Of a stretch of DNA of 64,000 nucleotides, positions 54,668 to 64,000 are shown piece by piece. Made by a program: the position numbers and the translations under genes. Numbering within the stretch: the stretch's first letter is position 1; every line of letters starts with the position of its first letter. Source of the stretch: Erwinia phyllosphaerae (GTDB lineage Bacteria > Pseudomonadota > Gammaproteobacteria > Enterobacterales > Enterobacteriaceae). The notes below the pieces were generated by a model, which made no database searches, was not told the origin of the DNA, and worked only from the letters and a program-made list of their open reading frames with translations. The stretch lies in assembly GCF_019132875.1 (NCBI RefSeq), contig NZ_JAHSPF010000004.1, positions 1-64,000 on the forward strand, in the 5' to 3' direction.

Positions 54668-56806
54668 TCAATAACTGAACTGCTGCGCCGCCAGCGTCAG
54701 GTTAGCCTGCAGGCTAACATCTTCCGCATGGCGGCCGGCAACGATGTCATAGTCGCCCTGGGCAATTTGCCAGGCGGATTGCGTCGTATCCCAACAGGCA
54801 ATCACTTTTGGCTCCAGCGTTAGCGTCACCACCCGGCTTTCGCCCGGAGCCAGCTCCGTGCGCGCAAAAGCGACCAGTCGCGGCACATACGCTTTGTTTT
54901 TTGGCTGAATATAAAGCTGTACCACATCGGCACCGGCACGCTCGCCGGAATTAGTAACGGTGAGCGACGCTTCGATTGCTGCTGCATTCGGCGTCACCTT
55001 GAGATCGCGCCAGTCAAAAGTGGTATAGCTCAGACCAAAGCCGAATCGGAACAGGGGTGTTTGCTGAGTGCGCGAATACCAGCGATAGCCCACGTCCGAG
55101 CCTTCAATATCGTAATTGATATGCACGATATCGCCTTTGACCGGTACGCCAGGCATTGAGGTGGTCGTAGCAGGATCCAGCTGTTCAGGATTGGGCAGCT
55201 GCTGTTCGCTGGCGGGAAAGCTTACCGGCAGGCGACCTGATGGATTGACGCGCCCAAACAGCACGCCAGCAATCGCTTCAGCACCGCCAGAGCCGGGATA
55301 CCAGGCGGCCAGTACCGCCGCCACTTCGTCAAGCCACGGCATCGTTACCGGGCCGCCGGTTTCCAGAACGACGACCGTGTTTTTATTAACGGCGGCCAGC
55401 TTGCTAATCAGCTGGTTTTGCTCGTCGTTTAACGCCAGCCCCTCAGCGTCAAGCGCTTCGGAACGCCACTCTTCGGCAATGAAAATAACCGCATCGGCTT
55501 TTTGTGCCAGCTCGGTCACTTTTCTGACATCTTCGCCACTGGCGTAGTCGACCTCTGCCGAGCCTGATTCCGCGCGGATTGCGTGCAGAGGGGACGAAGG
55601 ATGATAAATTTTATCGGTAGCAATCCCCATAAAATCAACGCCAGGCAAACGGAGGCTACCTACAGGCGTCACGGAAGAGGAGCCGCCTCCGGCCAGTACG
55701 CCAGCGTCAGCGTGGGCCCCCACCACCAGTAGCCGTTTGGCACCTTTGGGCAGCGGCAGTGCCCGGGCGTTTTTCAGCAGTACAATTCCCTGTTCCGCTT
55801 CGCGCTGTGCCTGCAGCCGATGTGCCATATAATCAATATCTCCGCCCGGTCTGGCGGGATAGTCGATTGCGCCCACGGCAAACAGGCTGCGTAAGATGCG
55901 CCGCACCATATCATCGATGCGGGCCTGAGGCACTTCTCCGGATGCCACCGCCTCGCGCAGCGGTTTATCAAACCAGGCTTGCTTATCCAGATTGGCGCCC
56001 GACTGTACGTCCAGTCCCGCCAGCGCGGCTTTGGCCGCCGAGTGCGTAGCGCCCCAGTCGGACATTACCCAGCCCTGATAGCCCCAGTCGCCTTTCAGTA
56101 CTTTATTCAGCAGAAAGTCGTTTTCCGACGCCCACGTGCCGTTCACCAGGTTATATCCCGGCATCACTGCGCCAGCCTGACCAATCTCCAGGGCGATTTC
56201 AAACGCCAGCAGGTCGGACTCACGCATTGCCGCCTCGCTGAGATCTGAACTGACCACCACGCGGCCGGTTTCCTGTGCGTTGACCGCGAAGTGCTTAACG
56301 GTCGATACCACGTGCTCAGACTGGATACCGCGCACGGAGTGCCCGGCCATGATGCCGGTCAGCAAGGGATCTTCGGAAAGATATTCAAAGTTTCTGCCGC
56401 CGCGCGGTTCCCGGATCAGGTTCGCGCCACCGGCAAGCTGTACGTTAAAACCTTTAGCAAAGGCTTCGCGTCCAACCAGCTTCCCGGTCTCTTCAGCCAT
56501 TTGCGGGTTAAAGGTTGCGGCCAGCAGCAGGCCGGAAGCCAGCGCGGTCGCATTATCGCCGGGACGTATGTTGCCCAACGCCGAAACGCCAAGGCTGGCG
56601 TCTGACTGCTGCATCGCGGGGATACCCAGGCGGGGAATAGCAGGGTAGTAAGCGGCTGAACCGATAGCGCCTTCCGGCAGCGGCTCGTCGCCCAGAGGGA
56701 TCGCCATCGGTCCCGAAAGCCAGGCAAATTTTTCCTCGTTGGTCATCGCCTGCAGAACGAGTTCGGCCCGTTCGTCCGGCGTCAGGTTTAATGGTTTATT
56801 GCTCAC
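54668..56806 (-). CDS. GH3 beta-glucosidase, cytosolic
   Basis: A 712-residue family 3 glycoside hydrolase with the two-domain core plus a C-terminal fibronectin III-like domain. Nucleophile Asp250 is in WVMSDWGATHS; KHF (171-173) holds substrate. Unlike E. coli BglX it has no signal peptide, so it acts on imported glucosides or oligosaccharides. It starts with GTG after AAGGAGG. It begins 9 bp after the GH15 stop and is cotranscribed. Confidence 0.87.
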   Translation of the reverse strand: MSNKPLNLTPDERAELVLQAMTNEEKFAWLSGPMAIPLGDEPLPEGAIGSAAYYPAIPRLGIPAMQQSDASLGVSALGNIRPGDNATALASGLLLAATFNPQMAEETGKLVGREAFAKGFNVQLAGGANLIREPRGGRNFEYLSEDPLLTGIMAGHSVRGIQSEHVVSTVKHFAVNAQETGRVVVSSDLSEAAMRESDLLAFEIALEIGQAGAVMPGYNLVNGTWASENDFLLNKVLKGDWGYQGWVMSDWGATHSAAKAALAGLDVQSGANLDKQAWFDKPLREAVASGEVPQARIDDMVRRILRSLFAVGAIDYPARPGGDIDYMAHRLQAQREAEQGIVLLKNARALPLPKGAKRLLVVGAHADAGVLAGGGSSSVTPVGSLRLPGVDFMGIATDKIYHPSSPLHAIRAESGSAEVDYASGEDVRKVTELAQKADAVIFIAEEWRSEALDAEGLALNDEQNQLISKLAAVNKNTVVVLETGGPVTMPWLDEVAAVLAAWYPGSGGAEAIAGVLFGRVNPSGRLPVSFPASEQQLPNPEQLDPATTTSMPGVPVKGDIVHINYDIEGSDVGYRWYSRTQQTPLFRFGFGLSYTTFDWRDLKVTPNAAAIEASLTVTNSGERAGADVVQLYIQPKNKAYVPRLVAFARTELAPGESRVVTLTLEPKVIACWDTTQSAWQIAQGDYDIVAGRHAEDVSLQANLTLAAQQFSY

Positions 56807-56815
56807 GGAACCTCC

Positions 56816-58633
56816 TTATTCGTTAGCGACAGTCAAAGCCTGCGCCGCGCAGACCAGCGCAAGATGGCTCAGCCCCTGCGGCAAATTACCGCGCCAGCTG
56901 CCCGTACGCGTATCAAACATTTCATTGAAGATTTCGACGTTGCCGCGATCGCAGATGCCTTCCAGAATTTCATTCATCGCTGCTTCGGCCTTTTTGGTTT
57001 CGCCCATTGAGGCCCAGGCTTCCACCAGCCAGAACGAGCAGGCGACAAAAGTACTTTCCTCCTGCTCTACGCCGCTGTAGCGATAGAGCATGGCGCTATT
57101 GTGGCCCAGCTCGCGATGAATGGCGTCATAGGTTGCCAGCATGCGTTTAGGGTTTACGGTATTACCGTAGTGGTGCACCAGCGCCAGCGAGGCATCCAGC
57201 CGGTCGTCACTGCCGACATAAAACAGATAGGCCTGGCGCTCTTCGGACCAGCAGTGCTCTTCAATCCAGTCGCGGATTCGATCGCGCTCGCGCTGCCAGC
57301 GATCAACCCAGGTCGGTTCGATATGTTTGCCATCGGCCATCGCTACGGCCCGATCCAGCGCCAGCCAGCAGGCCATTTTCGAATGGGTATAGTGCTGCTC
57401 TTCCGGCAGTTCCCAGATGCCGGAATCCTTCTGGCGCCAGCTGTCGGCGCAGCAGTTTGCCAGCTCGCCAAGCATGCGCGAGGTGGCGATATCCAGCACG
57501 TGACCCGCTTCGATAAACAGGAGCGCGGTGGCGAGCATGTCGCCGTACATACTGAGCTGAACCTGATCGCGCGCATTATTACCCACGCGTACGGGCAGCG
57601 AATCCTCATAGCCACGCAGCGGCAAATAAGTCTCTTCCGGCACTACGTCACCTTCGAGCGTGTAGCAGGCGCGCAGTTTGACGCCGTGGCGAATAATGGT
57701 GTGGGTCAGCCACGAGAAGGCGGCTTTACAATCCTCCAGTGCGCCAAGATAGACGAAGGATTTAATAATCAGGCAGGCGTCGCGTACCCAGGCATAGCGG
57801 TAGTCGTAATTTTTTTCGCCGCCAATACCTTCGGGCAGTGAGGTGGTCGCCGCCGCAGCCAGCGCGCCGGTTGGTGAATACCAGAGGAACTTGAGTGACA
57901 GGGCGGAACGTTTTACATGCGGCGTAAAAAGGCCTTTATAAGAGAGGTGACCAACCCAGTCGCGCCAGGCGGCATGGCTGGTTTCAATCCTGTCGTCAAT
58001 GTCGGCCAGATTAGGCACGGCCAGCGGCTCTTTCTCGCTTGCCAGTAGCGCTACCATCGAATGTGAACCGGGCGAGGTGGTTAACCGGCCGCTGATAGCT
58101 TCATCGGAACGATGGGTAATCTTAACGTCCTCGCTGGTTCGCAGCATGGTCATCAGATCGCCAATATGGAAAACCGTACCCTGATTCGTATCTGCTGCCC
58201 ATGGCGAACGGGTTTCCGCTACGGTACCAAGCTTAAGATGCAGCTTCAGCTTAACTTTGCCATCAATGCCGTCAATGCGACGTGCCAGCTCGCTCCAGGG
58301 CAGACGCCCGGCCGCCGAACTGTTCAGCGATTCAGTGAGCCGCACCGAGCCGGTTTCAGTAGTAAAAACCGTTTCCAGCACGTTGCTGTCTTCGCGATAA
58401 TGACGCTTAACGCTGTAGTCGTCCTCAGGTTCCAGCTGAAAAAAGCCACCGATCCCGGGATCCAGAATACGATCGAAAAGCGGTGGCGAATCAAGGTTAG
58501 GCGCACACCACCAGTCAATAGAACCGTCTGGCGCAATTAAGGCAACAGATCGTCCTTCACCGATGGCGGCATAGTCGCCCAGACCAGCAAAACCTTCTTT
58601 GCGCACGGGGGAATGGTAGGTTTTATTTTTCAC
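56816..58633 (-). CDS. GH15 hydrolase (glucoamylase/trehalase-like)
   Basis: A 605-residue family 15 protein. GEGRSVALIAPDGSIDWWCAP near the N-terminus and YDYRYAWVRDACLIIKSF, ESGI/WELPEEQHYTHSKMACW in the barrel match the bacterial group annotated as trehalase or glucoamylase. No signal peptide, so cytosolic. GTG start after AAGGGA. First gene of a two-gene operon with GH3. Trehalose is a likely substrate, maltodextrin the alternative. Confidence 0.84.
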   Translation of the reverse strand: MKNKTYHSPVRKEGFAGLGDYAAIGEGRSVALIAPDGSIDWWCAPNLDSPPLFDRILDPGIGGFFQLEPEDDYSVKRHYREDSNVLETVFTTETGSVRLTESLNSSAAGRLPWSELARRIDGIDGKVKLKLHLKLGTVAETRSPWAADTNQGTVFHIGDLMTMLRTSEDVKITHRSDEAISGRLTTSPGSHSMVALLASEKEPLAVPNLADIDDRIETSHAAWRDWVGHLSYKGLFTPHVKRSALSLKFLWYSPTGALAAAATTSLPEGIGGEKNYDYRYAWVRDACLIIKSFVYLGALEDCKAAFSWLTHTIIRHGVKLRACYTLEGDVVPEETYLPLRGYEDSLPVRVGNNARDQVQLSMYGDMLATALLFIEAGHVLDIATSRMLGELANCCADSWRQKDSGIWELPEEQHYTHSKMACWLALDRAVAMADGKHIEPTWVDRWQRERDRIRDWIEEHCWSEERQAYLFYVGSDDRLDASLALVHHYGNTVNPKRMLATYDAIHRELGHNSAMLYRYSGVEQEESTFVACSFWLVEAWASMGETKKAEAAMNEILEGICDRGNVEIFNEMFDTRTGSWRGNLPQGLSHLALVCAAQALTVANE

Positions 58634-58804
58634 TCAACGTCCCTTGTTATATATGGAAAGACGTAGCCTGAATCGATTAATCAGGCTGCTGACTGAAAAG
58701 TATAGATAAAGTTTGGCGTTACGCAGGGAAGGAGAAGAATGCGTTAAAGAATGACAGGCCGTAAAGGAGCAAAAATAAGAATTTCCGCAGAACAAAGCTG
58801 GCCG

Positions 58805-59032
58805 TTAAAACACCACAGGCGGACGAGAAACTAACATTTCAATCGGGACATCCAGCGCATTAGCCAGATTATTTAGCGTCAGCAGGCTGATATTCCGTTT
58901 ACCGTTTTCAATATCGCTGAGGTAGGTTCGATCAATGCCGCTGCGTTCGCTGAGAGCAACCTGGCTCAGCTGTTTACGTTTACGATAGAGGCGAACGCGT
59001 TCGCCAACGCTGATGAGCAGACCGTCTTGCAA
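58805..59032 (-). CDS. Small XRE-family regulator
   Basis: A 75-residue HTH_3 protein: LSQVALSERSGIDRTYLSDIE is the DNA-binding helix pair. It begins with TTG, with GGAGG seven bases upstream, a rare start. It resembles small single-domain controllers such as restriction-modification C proteins, but no such genes adjoin it. Confidence 0.78.
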   Translation of the reverse strand: MQDGLLISVGERVRLYRKRKQLSQVALSERSGIDRTYLSDIENGKRNISLLTLNNLANALDVPIEMLVSRPPVVF

Positions 59033-59165
59033 GGGCGTTCCTCCAGTTTTTACGGTCAGATTATTCCCGAATTTATATAATAACCGGCTGATTTAAAAGC
59101 TCTGTTACTTTTTTAAGACTATTCCTGGTAAGGGCGGGCTTTTTATATTGTTACAACAGTTTATT

Positions 59166-60194
59166 TTACATTGCAGAAAATGTACCCATATTTTCAGCGG
59201 TAATAATTTTAAAAGCGACGTTACCATCCTGATAAAGGTCGGGCTGATAACCCACTTCAAGATGACGAAGTAATAAATCCAGCGCCAGTCTTGCATGCGC
59301 GGGCGCATTCTGATCAAGGGTATAAGAAACCATATCGGCCTGAAGCATCTGCCGGGTGACGGAATAAAGTTCGTGCGTAATAACCGTGCTGCGTAAATTA
59401 TGACGTTGTAGCAAAGCTTTAATTTCGCTATTGCCGACCCCCGTATTATAAATACCCACCACGTTTTGCGTTTTACGCAATGCCTGTTCAAACAAAACGC
59501 GAATAACTTCGCGCCGATCGTGGCCGGAAAGCACTTCTTTCAACTGAATTTGCGGCGCGCGTTGCGCCATAGCCTGGCGAAAGCCTTCAATACGCTGGCG
59601 ATGGGCGCGATAATCAATACGGCCGCTAAGCATAATGACTTCTCCGGCGTCGTGCAGCGATTTACTCATCAGCAAACCTGCGGTTCTGCCTGCTTGATAC
59701 TGATCGATACCAACATGACAAAGGCGCTGCGCCTGCGGAATATCGGTTGCTAACGTGATTACCGGTACGCCTTTGGCACGGCAGCAGGCCAGCGCATCGT
59801 GGATCGCCGGATAATCGTGCCCAAAAACAATCAGGCCGTCGCGGTTTTCACAGGCGTCCATCATACGCTGCGCCAGCCTTTCAGGCTGTGATTCTGCGAT
59901 ATAGGTACGGTGTAGCGTCAGGCGCTGATAGCCCAGCTGGCTTGCTACCGTAGAGAAATCGCTGGCCAGCGTATCGAAGAAAAAAGAGGGATTGCCGCTG
60001 AGAAAGACCTCAATTTGCCAGGGCTGGCGATACTCTTCCGGTAATAGCCGCTTCAGGCCAGCCTCACGCGCAGCTTGTAAAACTTTGCGCGTGGTAGCAG
60101 GCGATACGCCGCCACGATCGTTGAGTACCCGATCGACGGTGGCAACGCCAACGCCCGCCAGCTCGGCCAGCATCTGTAATGTTAACTTCTTCAT
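59166..60194 (-). CDS. LacI-family regulator, divergent to gluconate dehydrogenase
   Basis: A 342-residue LacI-type regulator: HTH LTLQMLAELAGVGVATVDRV (residues 3-22) and a binding-protein-like sensor domain, of the group that often governs sugar or polyol genes. ATG 60194 after GGGTGG is preferred to a longer frame to 60269. It is 407 bp from, and divergent to, the gluconate dehydrogenase operon, which it may control. Confidence 0.83.
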   Translation of the reverse strand: MKKLTLQMLAELAGVGVATVDRVLNDRGGVSPATTRKVLQAAREAGLKRLLPEEYRQPWQIEVFLSGNPSFFFDTLASDFSTVASQLGYQRLTLHRTYIAESQPERLAQRMMDACENRDGLIVFGHDYPAIHDALACCRAKGVPVITLATDIPQAQRLCHVGIDQYQAGRTAGLLMSKSLHDAGEVIMLSGRIDYRAHRQRIEGFRQAMAQRAPQIQLKEVLSGHDRREVIRVLFEQALRKTQNVVGIYNTGVGNSEIKALLQRHNLRSTVITHELYSVTRQMLQADMVSYTLDQNAPAHARLALDLLLRHLEVGYQPDLYQDGNVAFKIITAENMGTFSAM

Positions 60195-60517
60195 CGTCCA
60201 CCCATCAGCGGTTCCTGTCCGCACGCTGCGGAAGGCGGCATAGTATGCGCAGCCTGACGCTTCTGGCAAGCTGGAAAAAACCGGAAGCGGACTCCGTTTA
60301 TTGTCACTAACGCACCGGACGGAATGCAGGCAGGGCGCGGTTCTTTGCGCTATTACGGTGAAGAAAACGACGCTTTGCTGAAAAATAAGACGCTCATCTT
60401 AATATGATGTAAAACCATCAACGCAATCCTTTTCTGGGCTGCTGCAAAAAATTATCCTGCCGCCGATGTTAATTATTTATTAAATACATTCTTGTCGTGT
60501 AAACAAAAAGCCTCTGA

Positions 60518-60546
60518 TTTGATAATTACATTAAGCAATTATCAAA
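60518..60546. promoter_or_regulatory. Inverted repeat before the gluconate dehydrogenase operon
   Basis: TTTGATAATT and its exact complement AATTATCAAA are separated by 9 bases, with half-sites two helical turns apart, 55 bp before the first gene. This is a strong candidate for a regulator site. Upstream, 60195-60517 contains the divergent LacI promoter and otherwise no gene or hairpin that I can support. Confidence 0.6.
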
Positions 60547-60601
60547 AAAAATTATTCTAAAAACGATATCGCAATGTGATCAACTTATCCGCAGGGAATT
60601 T

Positions 60602-61318
60602 ATGAAAAGAAGAGAGTTCCTTACCTCAGTGGTTGCGCTGGGTGTAGCCTCATCTATACCTCGCGCGCAGGCCGAGGTGATTAGCGGCGGCCAACCGTGG
60701 CAGCCGGGCAAAGTTCACACTCCGCCAACCCCGCCAAAACAGGGGGGCCTGCAATACTTTACTCCGCACGAGTTCGCTACCGTGGGCGCTATTGCTGAAC
60801 GCTTTATTCCTGCAGACGAAAGCAGCCTGAGCGGAAAGGATGCGGGCTGCGCTACCTTTATCGACAGGCAGCTGGCCGGTGATTACGGTCGTGCCGCCGC
60901 GCTTTATCGGCTTGGGCGCTTTGTCAAAGGAACGCCGGAACAGGGGACGCAGTCACCGCTGACGCCTGCGGAACGTTATCGTCAGGGGCTTGCTGCTCTG
61001 GATAGCGCAACGCAAAAGCAGTACGGCAAAAACTTTATCGATCTTGCGCCGGATATGCAGGAAACCGTTCTGCACGCGATGGAAGCGGACAAGTTCGATA
61101 TGGGAAAAGAGGTGGATACTAAAGTCTTTTTTGAACTGCTGCTGCAAAACGTTCGGGAAGGTTTTCTTTCCGATCCGATTTACGGCGGAAATAAAGAGAT
61201 GACCAGCTGGAAGATGATCGGCTTTCCCGGCGCGCGCTATGATTTCCGCGACATGCTGAGCAAGAAAGGCAAGAAGCTGAATATTATTCCCACCAGCCTG
61301 ATTGATAACACCCTCTGA
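60602..61318 (+). CDS. Gluconate 2-dehydrogenase subunit 3 (gamma), Tat signal
   Basis: A 238-residue protein of the gluconate 2-dehydrogenase subunit 3 family. KRREFLTS at residues 2-9 is a twin-arginine signal; cleavage near AQA at 24. It is expected to escort and stabilise the flavoprotein subunit on its way out. It opens the three-gene operon, and the flavoprotein gene follows after 15 bp. Confidence 0.9.
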   Translation: MKRREFLTSVVALGVASSIPRAQAEVISGGQPWQPGKVHTPPTPPKQGGLQYFTPHEFATVGAIAERFIPADESSLSGKDAGCATFIDRQLAGDYGRAAALYRLGRFVKGTPEQGTQSPLTPAERYRQGLAALDSATQKQYGKNFIDLAPDMQETVLHAMEADKFDMGKEVDTKVFFELLLQNVREGFLSDPIYGGNKEMTSWKMIGFPGARYDFRDMLSKKGKKLNIIPTSLIDNTL

Positions 61319-61333
61319 ATTAAGAGTTAATAA

Positions 61334-63106
61334 ATGAATAATGTACGTCCAAAAGCTGATGTTGTTATCGTCGGCCTGGGCTGGTGCGGCTCTTTGATCG
61401 CTGAAGAGCTGACCCGCGCCGGATTAAATGTGGTAGCCATTGAGCGCGGCCCGTGGTTTGAAACCGCGACCGATTTCCCGCCTTCTGTAGATACAGATGA
61501 ACTGCGCTGGGATACTCGTCGCAGCATGCTACTGCCGCCTGCCGTAGAAACCACTACTTTCCGTAATAATCGTACTCAGCAAGCGCTACCGACCCGCGAC
61601 TGGAACCTGAACGAGCTGGGTTACAACGTTGGCGGCTCCGGTACGCACTGGGCAGGTATGGCATGGCGCTTTACGCCATGGGACTTTCAGCCCTATAGCC
61701 AGACCGTCGAGCGCTACGGTAAACAACAGATTGCCGAAGGGTTAATCCTGCAGGACTGGGGCGTCACCTATGACGAGCTGGAACCTTTCTACGATCGCTT
61801 TGAAAAAATCGCCGGCGTTTCCGGAAAAGCGGGCAAGCTGAACGGCGAGATCGTGCCGGACGGTAACCCGTTTGAAGGCAACCGCAGCAGTGATTACCCG
61901 CTGCCGCCGCTGGAAAGCATGCGCCTGACGGATATTTTCCGCGACGCGGCTAAATCCCTCGGCCAGCATCCTTTTATGGTACCGGCCGGGCAGGCTTCCC
62001 GCGCCTACGTCAATCCGCTTGGCGTGCGGATGGGGCCCTGTACCTATTGTGGCTACTGCCTTTATTACGGCTGCGGCAACTTTTCCAAATCCAGCCCGAA
62101 CGCCTGCGTCATCCCGGCGCTGATGCAGCGTGAAAACTTTACCGTGCTGACCGATTCTGCGGTCGTGCGCGTCAATAAAGCGGAAGATGGCAAAACGGTA
62201 ACGGGCGTAACCTATATCGATCGTAATAAAAAAGAGTGGGAGCAGCCAGCCGGTATTGTGGTGCTGTCCGCTTTCCAGATGCAGAACGTGCGCCTGCTGC
62301 TGCTTTCTAAAATCGGCAAGCCTTACGATCCGGTGAGCAAAACCGGCGTGGTAGGACGTGCCTACAGTTTCCAGACCGTTTCTGGTGCAAGTCTGTTTTT
62401 TGAAAATGAGTATCTGAATCAGTATATCGGTGCCGGTGCGCTTTCTCAGCAGGTTGACGATTTCAACGGCGACAACTTTGACCATAGCGGTATGGGCTTT
62501 ATCGGCGGCGCGGGCATTCTGGTAGTAGCACGCGGGGCTCGTCCGATCGGTAACGCCGACGTGCTGCCGCCAGGTACGCCGCGCTGGGGCAAAGAGTGGA
62601 AAAAAGCCTATACGCATGCTTTCCAGAACGGCACCTTCATTTTTGGCCAGGGAACCAGTTTTTCTCATGAAGATTACTACCTGGACCTGGATCCGGAATA
62701 CGTTGATGACAACGGTAATCCGCTGCTGCGCGTGACCTTCGATTACAACGAGAACGACCGCCGTTCCGCGAAGTTTATCGAAGAGAAAAGCGTGGAGCTG
62801 GGTAAAGCGATGGGCGCCAAAACGGTGATCGGCACCAATTCCGCCTCCGGCAACTATTCGCCGTATAACTTCGCCAGCGACCATACCATCGGCGGCGCGG
62901 TCATGGGCACCGATCCGAAAACCAGCGTACTGAATCGCTACCAGCAGAGCTGGGACATGCACAATCTGTTTGTGCTGGGTGCTTCCTCGTTCCCGAACAA
63001 CGCGGGCTACAACCCGACGGGCACCATAGGCGCGCTAAGCCTGTGGACGGCAAAAGCGATTATTGAACAGTATTTGAAAAATCCAGGCCCGCTGGTAAAG
63101 GTGTGA
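61334..63106 (+). CDS. Gluconate 2-dehydrogenase-type flavoprotein subunit
   Basis: A 590-residue GMC oxidoreductase with FAD motif VIVGLGWCGS (11-20) and a cysteine cluster at 236, 239, 242 and 247 (CTYCGYCLYYGC), possibly binding an Fe-S cluster. The C-terminal NPTGTIGALSLWTA is the family FAD/substrate site. It would oxidise gluconate to 2-ketogluconate, or 2-ketogluconate to 2,5-diketogluconate; sequence alone does not decide. No signal of its own. Confidence 0.9.
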   Translation: MNNVRPKADVVIVGLGWCGSLIAEELTRAGLNVVAIERGPWFETATDFPPSVDTDELRWDTRRSMLLPPAVETTTFRNNRTQQALPTRDWNLNELGYNVGGSGTHWAGMAWRFTPWDFQPYSQTVERYGKQQIAEGLILQDWGVTYDELEPFYDRFEKIAGVSGKAGKLNGEIVPDGNPFEGNRSSDYPLPPLESMRLTDIFRDAAKSLGQHPFMVPAGQASRAYVNPLGVRMGPCTYCGYCLYYGCGNFSKSSPNACVIPALMQRENFTVLTDSAVVRVNKAEDGKTVTGVTYIDRNKKEWEQPAGIVVLSAFQMQNVRLLLLSKIGKPYDPVSKTGVVGRAYSFQTVSGASLFFENEYLNQYIGAGALSQQVDDFNGDNFDHSGMGFIGGAGILVVARGARPIGNADVLPPGTPRWGKEWKKAYTHAFQNGTFIFGQGTSFSHEDYYLDLDPEYVDDNGNPLLRVTFDYNENDRRSAKFIEEKSVELGKAMGAKTVIGTNSASGNYSPYNFASDHTIGGAVMGTDPKTSVLNRYQQSWDMHNLFVLGASSFPNNAGYNPTGTIGALSLWTAKAIIEQYLKNPGPLVKV

Positions 63107-63107
63107 G

Positions 63108-64000
63108 ATGAAAAAGACAACAATGCTGGGCGGCGTGGCGTTTATCGCCGCTGCCGTGGCGGCCGGCCTGCTGTGGCAGAACGGGGACGCCAGTGCGGAT
63201 GATGTGGCAGATAACCAGACGTTGACCAGCCAGCCGCCGGGCGCGGCCGATGCTGACGCAGTGGCGCGTGGGAAGTATATCGCTATTGCCGGTGACTGTG
63301 TTGCCTGCCATACCGCACCGGAAAGTAAAGATGCGTTTGCCGGAGGCTACGCAATCAGTACGCCTTTTGGCGGCATTTTCGCCAGTAACATTACGCCGGA
63401 TAAGGAAACGGGGATCGGCAACTGGACCGAGCGTGATTTCTATCGCGCCGTGCGCCACGGGAAGGGCAAAGAGGGCGAGAATCTTTATCCTGCTATGCCT
63501 TATAACGCCTATGTAAAGGTCAGCGACCGGGACATGCACGATCTGTGGATGTATATGCGTTCTGTTAAGCCGGTTCACTATGCGGTGCCGGAAACCGATC
63601 TGGGCTTTCCATATAATATTCGTCTGGCAATGATGGGCTGGAACCTGCTGTTTTATAAGAACAGCGGCTTTAAGCCTGATGCGGGCCGTTCGGCACAGTG
63701 GAATCGCGGCGCTTATCTGGTCGAAGGACTGGAACACTGCGGTGCCTGCCATACGCCGAAAAACCTGCTTGGCGGCGACCGTGATGCCTGGCTACAGGGC
63801 AGTAACCTGTCAGAGTGGCATGCGCCGGATATTACGTCCAACAGGTATACCGGCATTGGCGGCTGGAGTGTCGATCAGATTACCGATTACCTTAAGCTGG
63901 GCAGCAACCATGTCGCTGTCGCTTCCGGGCCCATGGCAGAGGCGGTAACCAATTCGACGCAGCATTTGACGAGGGAAGATCTGCAGGCGATAGCGGTTTA
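63108..64000 (+). CDS. Cytochrome c subunit of gluconate dehydrogenase, truncated by window
   Basis: The first 297 residues of a multiheme cytochrome c are visible and the frame is open to the right edge. A Sec-type N-terminus (residues 1-30) leads; heme motifs are CVACH (64-68) and CGACH (211-215), and the family usually has a third plus a C-terminal anchor beyond the window. It starts one base after the flavoprotein stop. It carries electrons to ubiquinone. Confidence 0.9.
   Translation, partial: MKKTTMLGGVAFIAAAVAAGLLWQNGDASADDVADNQTLTSQPPGAADADAVARGKYIAIAGDCVACHTAPESKDAFAGGYAISTPFGGIFASNITPDKETGIGNWTERDFYRAVRHGKGKEGENLYPAMPYNAYVKVSDRDMHDLWMYMRSVKPVHYAVPETDLGFPYNIRLAMMGWNLLFYKNSGFKPDAGRSAQWNRGAYLVEGLEHCGACHTPKNLLGGDRDAWLQGSNLSEWHAPDITSNRYTGIGGWSVDQITDYLKLGSNHVAVASGPMAEAVTNSTQHLTREDLQAIAV

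Noticed and set aside
61742..62962. 406-residue reverse frame opposite the gluconate dehydrogenase flavoprotein
   Set aside because: Shadow of a strongly conserved GMC gene; no start signal.

Overview
The window looks like chromosomal DNA of a Gram-negative enterobacterium. A complete kdpFABCDE locus with a KdpE-type box, a FliA-type promoter in front of a chemoreceptor, CRP-type palindromes, a YgiW-type OB protein, a con-10/KGG stress peptide and a TacAT-type toxin-antitoxin pair all point that way. The heavy investment in periplasmic sugar oxidation (a PQQ glucose dehydrogenase plus two different three-subunit flavocytochrome dehydrogenases) suggests the Erwiniaceae (Pantoea, Erwinia or Mixta type). 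The genus is an inference. No rRNA, tRNA, prophage or insertion sequence was seen.

Region 1 (1-13.6 kb) is the most interesting block. After a truncated coiled-coil repeat protein, seven minus-strand genes run from an MFS transporter (start 8179) through a tetronate-type class II aldolase, a secreted beta-propeller lactonase, a secreted cupin and the cytochrome c, small Tat and FAD subunits of a membrane sugar dehydrogenase, to a terminator at 551-582. Around them lie a LacI regulator, a leaderless ModA-like binding protein, an FMN alpha-hydroxyacid dehydrogenase, an Asp/Glu-racemase-family protein and an OtnK-type four-carbon-acid kinase. The same LacI-type palindrome (GTAAG..CTTAC type) occurs four times, in front of all three operons. 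I read this as one regulon: oxidise a sugar in the periplasm, open the lactone, import the acid, oxidise, phosphorylate and cleave it. The aldolase lacks two expected active-site residues.

Region 2 (13.6-36.5 kb) holds stress and housekeeping loci: a YghA-like SDR, a GH3 hexosaminidase-like enzyme, a secreted ClpP-fold protein with a small lipoprotein, kdpFABCDE, TacAT, a soluble FIST-domain chemoreceptor beside a membrane chemoreceptor, a CitMHS citrate carrier, small stress proteins, a 33-35 bp tandem array and a (CCTG)15 microsatellite.

Region 3 (36.5-54.6 kb) has the PQQ glucose dehydrogenase, a MetNIQ-type importer whose binding protein is not a lipoprotein, two regulator/effector pairs, and a cluster of N-acetyltransferase, M20 deacetylase, amino-acid ABC importer, Tat-secreted binding protein and two LLM flavin monooxygenases. 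The last matches in content the S-substituted cysteine salvage operons (yxe/ytm) of Bacillus subtilis. A sulfonate-type binding protein and a lipoprotein follow.

Region 4 (54.6-64 kb) has a GH3 glucosidase and GH15 hydrolase operon, two regulators, and a gluconate-2-dehydrogenase-type operon whose cytochrome subunit runs off the right edge.
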